Shown here one piece after another: positions 21,709 to 33,309 of a stretch of 64,000 bases of DNA. Below the pieces are notes generated by a model. It had not been told where the DNA came from, made no database searches, and was given only the letters and a program-made list of their open reading frames with translations. The stretch is from Capsaspora owczarzaki ATCC 30864 (lineage: Eukaryota; Opisthokonta; Filasterea): NCBI RefSeq assembly GCF_000151315.2, contig NW_011887295.1, positions 1,605,914 through 1,669,913 of the forward strand. Direction: 5' to 3'. Each line of letters opens with the position of its first letter. Positions within the stretch are counted from its first letter, which is position 1. The translations under genes and the position numbers were made by a program.

Positions 21709-24700
21709 TCAGATGTCGGCGCGCGGGCTGGAGAGGGTGCGCCGGAAGACAACATCGAAAAAGCCTCGCTTGGGGACTGCACTGGGCGAATCGAGCGCGA
21801 CAGGGGAGCCGGGACCGGTGGAGGTGGCGAGACGACGCGAAAGGGCAGCGGGCGACGAATGGGCGCTGGACGACAGCAATGCTGGGACAGCACCGGAAGC
21901 AGCACCGTCCTCGGGGCTCAAAAAGGCCAGCGAGCTGGTCGACTCCGACCTCAGCATGGCAGCTTCGTCAAGCCGCTCGCGCAAGATGCGCTTGAACTCA
22001 ACCAGACCCGCCATCATGCCGGAAGACAGGGACAGGACGTGATGGCCGGTCGAGGGCATTTGGAATGGCAGGGGATGCAGCGGGTCGAGCAGCAGGGTGA
22101 CCACAGCGGAGCCGGCCGAGGCCGAAGTGACGAGCGCAGCGCCCGACGTGCCGCTAACACCAGCCGTGCTGCTATTCATGGCCGCGACATGGGTATGAGG
22201 GGTGCCAATGCCAAGCTCTCGCGACGCCACTGCGTTCGATTGGTGCAACTGAGCAATATACTGGGCCTGAACGTGGTCGGACGAGTCGGCGACTGCCACG
22301 CCCCACCGCAAAATGCCTTCTCGCGAAGCAGCAAGCAGCTGCGCATCTACCGCGTTCATGGTGCGTCCAACGACACAGTCAATCAGTGTGGCCGGCACAG
22401 TGTTCGCGCCTGCCGCGTCCTGGTCCCGGAACCGCTCGAGAAAGTGGCGCAACTGGACAGAATTGAGCTCGGTGCAGGTATCGCAGATCGGATCCATGTC
22501 TCCCAACGAAGACTTGTTCATTTGCAGCAGCTGCGCAACTTGAACAAGGACGCCAAGCTGACTAGCAGCGTTGCGCAAGCCCTTCGAGTTGGCCCAATCC
22601 TCAATCCGCGAAATATTGAACCGCAGTTGCATGCCCTGTTGCCAGCGGTACGCGAGATGCGCCACGGCTGCCGGGTTGGTGACAGCCAGCGTCGCACCAG
22701 AGGTCAAGCCGCCAGAGTTGCCTGCAAACTCTGGAAGCTGGGCCAGCAGGTGGCCGTAAAACGACATGACTTGCTGGTTTTGGACAGTCAGCTGCTGCGC
22801 GGATGTGCCTTGGGCGCGCATGACGGGAGAGGCAGGTGCGGACGACATGGAGGCGATCGGGGAGGCGTGAGGGCTGCTGCCAGCACTCGCCACCGCAGAG
22901 GTCGATGCGAGCAGCTGCTGGTGTTGCTGGAGAAGCTGCTGTCGGTAGGGCATTGTGTGGAGCATGTGCTGCTGCTTCTGTTGCTGCATGGACTGGTTTG
23001 TGCTGGCCGAGAAGGCCAGACCCTTGTAGACAATCAGATTAAACACGACGGCCGTAATCCAGTGGAAGAGCTGGGTGAAGAGCTGGGATGTAATCACGGG
23101 ATGAACCGTGCAGTCGTTGACAATGTCCAGCATGATGGTCAACGTCTCGAGCAGCAAATCCACGGAAAACGGCGACGGATCGGTCGCTCCTATGGCGACG
23201 CCACTGCCAGTAGTACTCGGCGAAGGGTCCAGCGAGCCATGCAAGAGGCCAGGAAGCAAGAGCAGAATGCGTGCTTGGATGGCCACCAGGAGGCTCTGGA
23301 AGGTGTCTTGCACAAAGTCGGTGAGCGAGAGCTGCGTTTCGCCCGACAGCGCCATCAGGTCAATGTCGCGCCGCAGACACTGCAGCAGCTCTGAGGCATT
23401 CGCAAGCCAAAAGCTGAGCATTTCCACGTCGCGCGTTGTGCGCCATCGCTTGTGAGACAGCTCGAGGCATCGGATGATGGACGACATGAATTCAATCATT
23501 TCGTCCTCAGAACTGTGGGCCTCCACGCAGTGGCGCAAAGTCATGTAGAGCAGACTGGCAGGAGTGAGACGGAATGGCACCATCCGCGTCGTCATCTCGG
23601 CAACAAGAATGCTCAGGATGGATTCGCGCTCGGCTTCCTTGTGCGCAAAGGAAAAGTGTCTCGTCAAGAACGGGTTGTCCATCGTCGACGTTGTCGACTG
23701 CGTTCTTGGCCGCGCCAAGCGCTGCTCGTGCCCGTCGCTCTCGTCGTGCGCGTCAGCGTCGCTTTTGGTTTTGTTGTCGGTGTCGTCGCCGTGGTCGTCG
23801 TCGCCACCGTCGTCGTTGTTGTCGTTGACCTCATCATCTGCCGAACGTTCCCCAGATTCAGAAATGTTTGAGAGCGAATTGGTGCTGCCATCAAAGCGAG
23901 GGGGTGGAGCAAACTGAGTCATCGTAGACGCGACATTGACTGGCATGCCAGAAATCGCATCGGTAAGGATTAGATTGTCAGCCGGTTGCCACCCGACGAT
24001 CGAGAAGGGGACGGCGCGACGTGGAGCAGGCCGTTTGGGTGGCGAGGTTGGCCTGATGCGGGCGCCAGCGTTGCTCGACAACGTCCCGTCCGAGAGGGCA
24101 GTCGCACCATCATCGCCGTCCGGCAGTGGCGGTGGCGACGACGCACTCGTCGTCAGCATCTCCAAGTCGTCGAAATCCTCATCGCCAAGATTGTTCCACA
24201 CAAGACTACCAAACACCAGCGCATCGCCATGCAAGCGTGCTGTGCCTGACGCATCCACTGCAACATAGGCAGAGCTTCCTGCCTCGCTGGAGCTGCAGCT
24301 TGTCATGGCGCGAAGCGGTGGCTGCGGCGAAAGCGGCCGCTGTCGACCGCTCTCGTTCGTTGGCGCCTCGAGCAAGTTTGTACTACTCGCCGTGACACTG
24401 CCAGACTGCGGAGAGCCGGGTCTTCCAGACAGCGACAACTCGAGAGCAGGGTTGTTGCTGGCGCTTCCAAACCCCAGCTTGTTTTTCTCGTACAGCTCTG
24501 AGGAAGCAAGGGCCCAGTCCATTGTACGCGTGGGTTGCGTGGAGTTCGACCGCTCGGCGCGCGCTTCCTCTGGGTGAACAAAGCGGAAGAGATGTCGACG
24601 CCCGATGGCGACCCGGTATCCCTGGTGCAGCCGGACCGGTCCAGCCTCGTTCTTGGCAATGTTGCCATTAATGTAGACCTCGGCACCGGGACAGGCGTGG

Positions 24701-26677
24701 ATGGTAACCACACCATCAACACACAGTATGATGCAGTGGATGGCTTGGACGGAAGAAGACATGAGCTTGATGTCTGCATCCTCGGCCGAGCCGATGGTCG
24801 TTTGCGGAATCCGTAGTCCGTACACGAGATATTCAGACATGAGGGGATCCTCGTTCAAATTGACAAAGTGGGGCCCTGACTGTGGTGCGTTCAGCGCCGT
24901 GACGCGAGAAGACGAGGAGGCAGAAAGCACATTGTCCGCCAGCATGGCCGTTGGATGGGCTGCCAAGGTTGAAACAGGGTGAGTGCTCGTGGCGCCCGTG
25001 TCGCCGTCAGCAGAGGCCAAAATACCGAGCCGGGTGAGCATGTGTTGCCGGTCGATGTGCATGTCGTGGGACTGCTGCACACGCTCATCCCAAGGAGCCG
25101 AGAGCTGCACAATGAGCTTTTCTGCCATTCGCAAGCGCTCAATGAGATCGTCACCAGTCTGTGGTGGCGAATCTGCCGTTGCCCCGGGAGACATCGGGCT
25201 GGTGCCACTGTCGAGTGCTGACGGCTGGGATTCGTCGTTGAAAACACGGCTGCTCCGGACTGTTCGTTCTCCATCATCCAGACCGTCGTCCAGTTCAGCA
25301 TTGCCGCCACTGTTGTGCGGGTCAGACGCAGTAGCAGCAGTGCTCGGCGCGGCAAGCGGGGCAACACCGCTCGTAATAAAACCTTGAAGTTGCTTTCGCA
25401 GCTCTTCAATTTCCGCGCGCATTTCTCGAATGAGCTTTGCGCGAGGATCTTCATTCACAACGGCACGGTTGACAATGCGCTTGGCCTGGTATGCATAGCG
25501 TAGGGTAGAAAGTGTTTCTTCGTAGTTTACGTCTGCAGGGCTCAGTGTTGCTGTCGAGGGCGGTGGAAACAGAATCCGTTTCAATCAAAGTCAACAACAA
25601 GCATTCTGAATGTTTCGCGAACAACGTTGTCGAGTGACTCCCATTCCGTTCCGCCCACCTCCCCTATCGCCCCTACCTCCGTCGCAAGAAACAAATATTT
25701 CGCACATTGCTCCAAAACCTCAAAGCCTCACCAATCATGACTGTTTTAGAGTTGCCGCCAAGAGAGTCCTTCAAGAGCCAGGTGAGCGTGGAATCTCGGT
25801 AGGGCACGTGCGTTTCCTTTGCCTTTTTGCCAGAGCCAATGTCAGCGAGCGCGGCGATGACCTTTCCAAGCGTTGAGAGCGACTTGTTGATGTTGGCGCC
25901 CTCCTTTAAGCGAGTACCCGTGGCACCCGTAGCGTCAGCGCGCTCGCTACCAGCAAGATCAACAAGACTGATGCGACTGGATTGGCCCAGCGCCATTCCG
26001 GTGGCGGGGTCGACGCGAGTTCGGGTGAGCAGAATGGTGAAGATGGCATGCGAACGAGAGCTGACTGCGTTCATGTTTGTCGAGCCAACAATGCGAATCT
26101 GCGTACAAGCAAGCAAGCAAGCAAGCAAGAGAGCAGAAAACAACGACGTGAGCATGATCGCAACATGCATGAGAGCGAGACTGATGCACCACCGGATGTG
26201 CTCTGTTTTACCTTGTTGCCTTCCTCCATCAGAGTCAGGATGTCTTGGAGAGAGGTGACGGCGTTGGTGGACAAGTCTTCGACGTATGGTCCGAGCAGTG
26301 GGTGTTCACGCAGCCGCAGGGTGTGCGACGACTTTGGATTGAGCAGATCGCGGACCTTCTCATTGTAAATTTCCATGTAGCTGACTTCGACCTTGAACGT
26401 TGTGGCTGTCTGCGTGGTCTGCTGCTCCGTTTCGATTCGAGCAAACAAGTCTTCGCAAAACCGAGGAATGATGCCTCGGTGCTCTCCACTGCCCGCGCCC
26501 ATCATGGCGTAGCTTTTGCCAGAGCCGGTTTGGCCGTAAGCAAACAAGCAAGTGTTGTATCCGCAAAACGCCTGCTCGAGCAAATCCTTTCCGAGTGACT
26601 CGTACACGCCCTTCTGGTCGACGAACGGCGCCATCGGCAAGCCTGCAATTGCGGGATCGACGTGGATGACTGGCTCT

Positions 26678-26714
<37 letters not shown>

Positions 26715-27126
26715 TGTTGCGAGCGGCTGGCTTGGTTCGCAATCCCGATCCGACTGAGCCAGCAGCAGCATTGGTACTTGCGGTCTTGCTACTTGCTTGA
26801 TGCTGGTCCCCTTGGTCATGGTGGTCATCTGGGTCATCTTCGGCATCTTGGTCACCAGCAGCGTTCGTGCCGCGCTGATTTGCGCTTGAGGCGACCATGT
26901 TTGTGTTTCCGCTCCACAGGCTGTGATCGAAGGCAAAGCGGTGGATTTTGCCCTGCGTGTACGGCGATGCAATGACTGTATCGACGCCACCAATGCTGCT
27001 GCCAGTGCTACCAGAGCTCGCGCTTGAGCCGGGGTCGACGGGCGGCATTGCAACCACACACAGCGCGCCCATCGCGAGCTCGCGGTCGTTCAGCGGCCGG
27101 CAGCGCACCGCCACCTTCACCGACAT
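21709..27126 (-). CDS. Kinesin motor protein with FHA and dilute (DIL) domains
   Basis: Exons 26212-27126, 25732-26098 and 21709-25550 give 1707 residues. The motor starts at the N-terminus ([15 protein letters not shown]); the P-loop GQTGSGKS is at about residues 198-205, followed by switch [14 protein letters not shown], switch [10 protein letters not shown] and the neck-proximal [19 protein letters not shown]. An unusual insertion of about 85 residues (acidic, His-rich, then poly-Ala) sits between FAFDHSLW and VYESLG. A short coiled coil ([17 protein letters not shown]) follows. Then comes an FHA domain (about residues 665-765) and a long Asp/Ser-rich linker. A large helical region (about 1065-1470) resembles the DIL cargo domain of class V myosins and afadin ([35 protein letters not shown]). 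Motor plus FHA is typical of kinesin-3; motor plus DIL is not something I can name in animals. The role is presumably plus-end transport of membrane cargo. Confidence 0.92.
26682..26711. repeat. (GCA)n triplet run encoding the poly-Ala of the kinesin motor insertion
   Basis: CAG/GCA triplets on the + strand, read as Ala codons on the minus strand, within the insertion between the early motor strand and the nucleotide-binding part of the kinesin. Confidence 0.8.
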
Positions 27127-27446
27127 GTGGAACTGACTGACTGAGGGTATGCCTGCGACGACCGAGATGCGAGAGTGAGTGCGTGAGTGTGAAAGGGGCG
27201 AGTGCGTGAGTGAGGTAAGTAAGGAAGGGGGAAAAAAAAAAAAAAAAAAAAAAGAGTAAGAAGCCGAGATGCAATGGAATTGATACGTAGGTTAGGAACT
27301 TTGGATCCTGAATACAGATTGGACATGAAAGCATCATAGACATTGCAGTGCTGCAAATGCACCATTCGTTTATTCGCTTGAAACAAAACAAAAAAAAACC
27401 CCCCAGTCTGAGCGCTCGAGTTTGTTTGGAAGTAATCTCGCGTTGC
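27127..27446. other. Intergenic region, 320 bases
   Basis: Upstream flank of the kinesin and 3' flank of the ubiquitin-like gene (both minus strand). It contains an A22 run at about 27233-27253. No ORF is supported. Confidence 0.5.
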
Positions 27447-28195
27447 TTAGCCGAGGTTGCACTTGCCGTGGACGCAAAGGAACTGGCACATGTTCCAGTG
27501 AGCGTCAATGCCGCAGTAGCAGCAGCAGCAGCGCTCCTTGAGCTCGAAATCCTTGAGGTTGACGTCGCAGAGACCGCCAGCACCGACGAGGGCCGTGCGC
27601 ATGTTGAGCGGGGTGTCGGCATCAATCTCGTACGAAGCGAGGGAGCGCTCGTCGTTCAGTGGCCTGCCTTTGAAGTACAGGTGCTGCATCTCGGCAGGAA
27701 TACCTGCAGTACCAAACAATTCAGCAAGAAGTAGTTGTAGCAAAAAAAGGGAAGTCGAAGGCATCAAGTGAGGATGAAATCAAAAACAAAGATCATTGTT
27801 GCTCTGATCATTCGTTTTCACTTCTTCAACGATTCACAAACGACGAAGAAATCATGGAAGAAATCAACGTTTTGCTCGCACAAACAAGAGCGAGAAAATA
27901 ATTTCAGAAACAGCTCAAAAATGCTTCCCAAAAAAAAAAAAAAGAAAAAAAAAAAGAAAGTCTTTCAATGGTTTTTTTTTTTTTTTTTTTTTTTGTTTTA
28001 TGAGGCATCCGTTGATCTTTTTGGGCTCGACACACTCGCTCGGCAATTGTCGCTCAAAACTCTGTCTGGCTCTCCAATCGCGGTCCACTCGCTCTGTGAT
28101 TCTTGCTCTGTTCAATGTTGATTTGGCAAATCTGGTGCGCAAGACGAAGCGACCAAAAGTGACGGATTGCTCAACGTGACCCCCCAAAAACCGCG

Positions 28196-28226
<31 letters not shown>

Positions 28227-28658
28227 TCCCATAGAATGAAGATTGATTTTGGCTTTTTTTTTTTTTTTTTTTTTTTTTTGTTCGGCGTTTTGGTCGTGTT
28301 GGTCGTGTTGTCTCGCTGCTCACACTCGCACATGCACTCATCACACTGACACTCGCTTTGTTGGTCTTCAGATCGACCATCAGCGCGCAGCAACACGCAG
28401 CAGATCGACAGAATGCGCAACAAGTGTTGGGTGTGTGGCACAAAAATTCGTCCACTTTTTGAACAATCAATGCACAGGAGTGCAAAAAGTCGTGATCACC
28501 CATGCATGCATGCTGGATGATGGTGATGGCGGATGATTGATGCGCAACCGACCTTCCTCGCGGTGGATCAGAGCCTTGAAGGCGCCCACGGTGGTCGCTT
28601 CGGCATCGACCTCGTACCAGAGCTGAGTGCCGCCGGGCTGGTTGACGCCAATGTGCAT
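27447..28658 (-). CDS. Ubiquitin-like protein with a C-terminal Cys-rich extension
   Basis: Exons 28553-28658 and 27447-27703 join in frame to 120 residues. The join creates HREEGIPAEMQHLYFKGRPL, which follows the ubiquitin pattern KEGIPPDQQRLIFAGKQL exactly in spacing, then DERSLASYEIDADTPLNMR. The ubiquitin-like fold ends at LVGAGG, in the position of ubiquitin LRLRGG. It is followed by 35 residues, LCDVNLKDFELKERCCCCYC and a further segment with CQFLCVHGKC, giving nine or more Cys plus His that could bind zinc. The layout is like the ubiquitin-ribosomal fusions (eL40, eS31), but the tail does not match either protein. Function is unknown; a metal-binding partner domain that may be released by cleavage after Gly-Gly is inference. 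The 849-base intron holds four alternating A and T tracts. Confidence 0.8.
27930..28279. repeat. Four alternating A/T homopolymer tracts in the ubiquitin-like gene intron
   Basis: A-rich 27930-27959, T23 27972-27994, A29 28196-28224 and T26 28254-28279. Neighbouring A and T tracts are complementary and could form long hairpins in the pre-mRNA. Confidence 0.9.
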
Positions 28659-28879
28659 GATTGTTGTTTGGAGAAGAAAAAAAAAAAAAGAGTGAGCTTT
28701 CCAGACATGGAAGCGTTACAAAGCGACTGAGAAAGATCATCGAGTCAATGAGATGCACAATAAAAATCTAATCTGACGGACCACTCTCAACAACAAGCAA
28801 CGAATAACAAGCAATCAAACAAACAACAAAGCAACAACAACAACAAACCATACAACCAAACATGCAAACATACATCCCT

Positions 28880-31395
28880 CTACAAGGTCGTCGAGGAGCG
28901 CGAGGCGTCGGAAGAGGTAGAGGGCGTGACGCTGGACGAAGGTGCCACCAGCTGGTATTGCACAGAGAACAGTGACGTCCCCAAATGGTGCTTTCTGAGG
29001 GGAATGATGTGCGGATTGTTGAGGAGCGTGTACGCCACTTGCCAACGAAGGCGCGCCTTGGTGTACCCTGCAGAATCGGGATCTCTCGGCCGAGCAATCG
29101 TATGGTACGAATTCTCCTCGTCGCTATGTGCGAGCAATGGGCGCGAACGCGGCTCGTAGGGGTCGTTGGATGTGCTTGTGGCTAGGACTCGGTTGGACAT
29201 CTTTTGGTGCAGACTCATTCGGTTGCGTTTGGCGGCGTTGTCGCCATTTCCGGAGCTGTTTCGCGTGCTAGCCGGTTGCATCAATGCTTGGTGCGAATCT
29301 ACGCTTTGATGGGAGGCAAAGTTGGCGACGGCAAGCACCAGGTACGGGTTGCCGTAGTAGTGATCGAGCATGAGGAATCCAATGTACGCACGGTAGCCTT
29401 GGTCCCACCCCTCGTAGTCGTTCAGTGTGACGCACTTGTCCAGACGAGAGAAGAAGAGCGCGATGAAGAGCAGTGCCTTGAGCACGCGCGCCAAGTACGA
29501 GAAGAGACCGACCACAATGTTGACGAAAATGTAAAAGTAGTCAAAGTTGTGCCAAAGCCGGCGATTGTCAATGCTCATCGACATGTCCACGCTGAAAACG
29601 AATCGGGCGAGGACATACTGGAAAAACATAAATCCAAACGAGACCAGCAGCGGGAAGAAAAAGTAGTTGAGCGCCCACGGCCAAAACACCTCGCGAATCG
29701 CATCGACAAACAAGCTCATTGCGATCAACGAGCAGACGAGCAATAGAACGATGGACGTGAACGCGAAACTGAGCATCATGTAGGCAATCTGATAGCCAGA
29801 GTATCGCACAGTGTCGCTCATGTGGCGCCTCTGTGCGAGAATGCCTGGTCGAATGAACGAGTAGTTGCCTCGACGCATCATGCAAATGTGGCTGCGGTAC
29901 GTGAGGATGGTCTGGAATGCACACCAGACCAGCAACAGGATCGTCAAGGCCATGGCAACGAGGGCGCACACTTTTGAAATGACTTGAATTTCGTCAAGCG
30001 TGTGCTGAGAAACAGCATTCCTGTACAACTCGACGAGCAAGTCCGACACCGACAAGGCGATAAACAGCAGGAGGATGAAGAGCTCGAACAGGATGACGCC
30101 CGTCACCACAAAGGTCGAGATGAGACGCGGAGAGTACAGAAATCCAGGAACGGTCTGGTAGAAGGGCAATGTGAAGGATTGGGGGCTGGTGGTGGTGGTA
30201 GAAGCCGTGGCGGGGGAAACACTCTCAAACCGCACAGGAAGGCTGCCTCTGGGTCGCAAGAGCGCCTTCATGCTGTCGTCATGCAGGAAGCGATCGATTT
30301 TGCCCGAACGCAGTCCTGGACCGTCAGAGGATGTTGGAGGTGCAAACCCAGCCCTGGGCGCGCCTGCACGAGCCACCAGCCGGGACTGGACATAGACTCG
30401 GTACTTTTCAAGCGTTTCGGCATGGTCGGATGCTGTCGAGCTCGAGTGTTTGGATGTGAGCAGGAAGAAAACTCCTTTGGTGAAATGCAGCACGACAATC
30501 GCCATGCAGATCAATGTAGGTATCACCGATACGGCGAACGGGAAGAAGTTTGCCTGAATGGCAGTGCTGTACACGAGCAGCGCGAACATGTACATGGAAT
30601 ACAGCCATCCGACGACCAGCATGAGCGGATGGTCGCGGTACGTGTGACAAACGAATAGCGGGTAGAATTGGAAGGCCACCTGAAGCAACAGCGCCATGTA
30701 GTAATACTGCACATAGTAGGTATTGACGCTGTCCGGGAGCGGATCGAAAAAGTACACCGAGAAAATCGAACTGCCCGCAGAGCCAAACAGAAATGCCGTC
30801 ATCAAGCGTTCGCTGCGATTTTCCAGAAAGTTCATTGGTCTAATAGCAAGCAAGAGGTAGCGTTCGGTACAAGTTGGACGATGCAAGTGAGTTGAGTGAT
30901 TGCAGCCATGCGAATTTGGATCCCAAACAATCAATCCCACGGCTCCCTCCAAACCATTTATTCACCCACAACCTTTTCATCCCATCCATACCACCACCAC
31001 CCCCCCCCCCAACATTCGCCATCGACCATGCGCCTTCTGCTCCTGAGCCAAGGCTTCCTGAGCCGAAACAATCAAAACAAACCCACTCAACCCTTTCACC
31101 TCCGCGCCCGCCCCCTCCCCAATCGCCTCCACCTCAATTGCATGGGGAGAATCACGCATGGAGCTTGCGCGATCGTGATGGCAACGATAGTGGACGTGGC
31201 TTACATCGGAACGGACGGTCCCATGTGTTTGAGGTGGGCTTCGCTCGTTCGCGGTTTCAGCATGACGCCAAGCAGCACAATGACACCCGCAGCAATGAGC
31301 CGGATGTCGTTCAGCACGGCAGGAACATAGTCCGGAGCGCCCGAGTCGGTCGTCGAGTTGCTGCCAGAGTCGCCAAACTCACCCTGGCCGAACAT
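28880..31395 (-). CDS. STRA6: STRA6-like multi-pass membrane protein (retinol transporter/receptor family)
   Basis: Exons 31205-31395 and 28880-30839 give 716 residues; the join (codon AT|A) reads GPSVPIPMNFLENRSERLM. Several blocks follow vertebrate STRA6 as I recall it: PMNFLENRSERL for human PVDFLAGDRPRA; YYYMALLLQVAFQFYPLFVC for FYYAALYYPLAAC; GYQIAYMMLSF for AYQTAFICLGL; WDQGYRAYIGFL for LDPGYYTYRNFL; and near the C-terminus RLRWQVAYTLLNNPHIIPLRK for [21 protein letters not shown]. About nine hydrophobic helices are visible. The N-terminus is a short extracellular-type segment with NST sequons followed by a first helix (IRLIAAGVIVLLGVML). STRA6 mediates cellular retinol uptake from its serum binding protein in vertebrates; that ligand would not exist in a protist, so the substrate here is open. 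Confidence 0.82.
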
Positions 31396-32118
31396 GATGT
31401 CACCAGGATCGTGCGTGATGGCAAATTAGATGGAGAAATAGACTGACTTGACAACTCCCGTTTTGGAGGAGCTTGTATGAGCGCTCAGGATAGACTTACT
31501 AAGGACAACGTGTTTGAACGAGTTTATAAAAAAAATGCTTCCATTTGAAATGAGCCAAAGAAGAAGATAACAAAATACAACAAATATAAGAAAAAAAAAT
31601 AAAAAAATGAAAAGATAAAAAGACATCAACATCAAAGTAATGGCGCTAAGAAAGGGTTGCTAAGCCAATAGTCAAGCTAAGAACGAAATAAGAGAGGGGC
31701 AAGAAGACGAAGAAAAGAATGGGGGAATCAATGGGGGAGTCGGAGAGGGGCGAAGGGAGTCAAAGACGACAACAAAGGGGGGGGGGAAATACCAAGAAAT
31801 AACAAGTCAAAAGAGAAAAAAGAAAGGAAAAGACAATACGAAGCCATAAAGTCAAACCACAAGGACAGGCCAAAAGCCGCCGTCCGCGAGCCAGATGCTT
31901 GTAAAAAGTAAGGGGAGGAAGAGGAGGGCACTGCGCTGGTCACAGCACTGGCTGAAAACAACTACCACGCGCGGCTACCAGAGAACGACGAGCGTCCTGA
32001 GCCATTCACGCTGCCATACCGGGTTCTGATGAACGCACAAGCACAAAACACCGCGGCATGAGTCAACTGGCATATGCACAGCCGCGCGCACGCACGCACA
32101 CAAAAGCGAAATACAAAA
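31396..32118. other. Intergenic region, 723 bases, AT- and A-rich
   Basis: Upstream flank of the STRA6-like gene and 3' flank of the helicase gene. Composition is distinctly richer in A than the coding DNA (many AAAAA runs, 31500-31860), with G9 at about 31777. No gene is seen. Confidence 0.5.
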
Positions 32119-33271
32119 TTACCTGTCAGTACTGCTAAAGGCGTCATCGCCAAACCCGTGAGCTTGTGGCGCGTGCTGGAGACTGGAGGCGGTGTAAGTA
32201 TCCCAGCTGTTCCAAGCAGAGTTGCTGGCGGCCGTCGGGTCTGCACCAGCAGCACCGTCGTCTCCCATGAAGCCCATCGCGCGATCGTCGAGCATGGTGC
32301 CGCCAATGGGATCGAACGCTGCGCTCGTCCACAAGTCGGTCTTGAGGCCAGGCAGGAAGGACGAACCGTTTCCGAAATCAAACTCGCTATTCTCGGCGAA
32401 GCCGAATGGCGGCTGCTGTTGACCAGGCAACGGCAGCGACGAAGACAGTTGTGTCGAGTGTTGTTGTTGCTGCTGCTGTTGCTGTTGTTGCTGCTGTTGC
32501 GATGGCATCAGGGACGACGGGTGACCATGCGAAGCAGAATGCAAATGTTGGCCATGATGAAGCTGCTGCGAGTGAAGCGCGGAGGCATGCAGCTGCTGCT
32601 GTTGCTGCTGCTGGAAGAGAAGCTGTTGCTGCTGATGCTGCTGATGCTGCTGGAGCGGCGTCAAATGAGACAGACCGGACGCAGACGCGGCGGCCGTCGC
32701 GCCATAGGCGTTTGGCAGACCCTTCATACCAGGGGGAGGCAAAATGCTCGTGTACATGGATCCAGGAGTGGCGAGCGGATGCATCAAGGGGCCGTTGAGC
32801 GCGCTCGGGCCGGAGGCTGCAGTCGTCGACGACACGCCAGCCGAAGCACCAACGAGGAGACCCTGCATCGAAGCCAGGCCATGGTTGAGTGAGATGAGCT
32901 TGATCAGCCTCTCACGATCGGACGCCTGCGACCACAGCGCTGCTGGAGCAACGTTCGGATCAGCAAGGGCAGCATTGCGCGCAGAATGCAGCAACAAGGT
33001 CACGATGTTGTGCATGTCCTTCAGTTGGACGAGCGCGAGCTTGGAGACTGGATTGTTCACTGCCGGCAGGTCAGTTTCAGCCAGCATTGGCAGCGGGGCA
33101 AGGCGTTTCGGAGGGCTGACAGAGCGCGATGCAGAAGCAAATCCAGAGCCGCTGGCAAAGTGCTCGGCACCGCCCTCACTCGATGGGTTGGCGTCGTTCC
33201 AGGCGTGCTCGCCAAACATGGCTTGCTGCGGCTGCACAGAATGGTGCTGAAGCTGCTGTTGCTGCTGCTGT

Positions 33272-33309
<38 letters not shown>

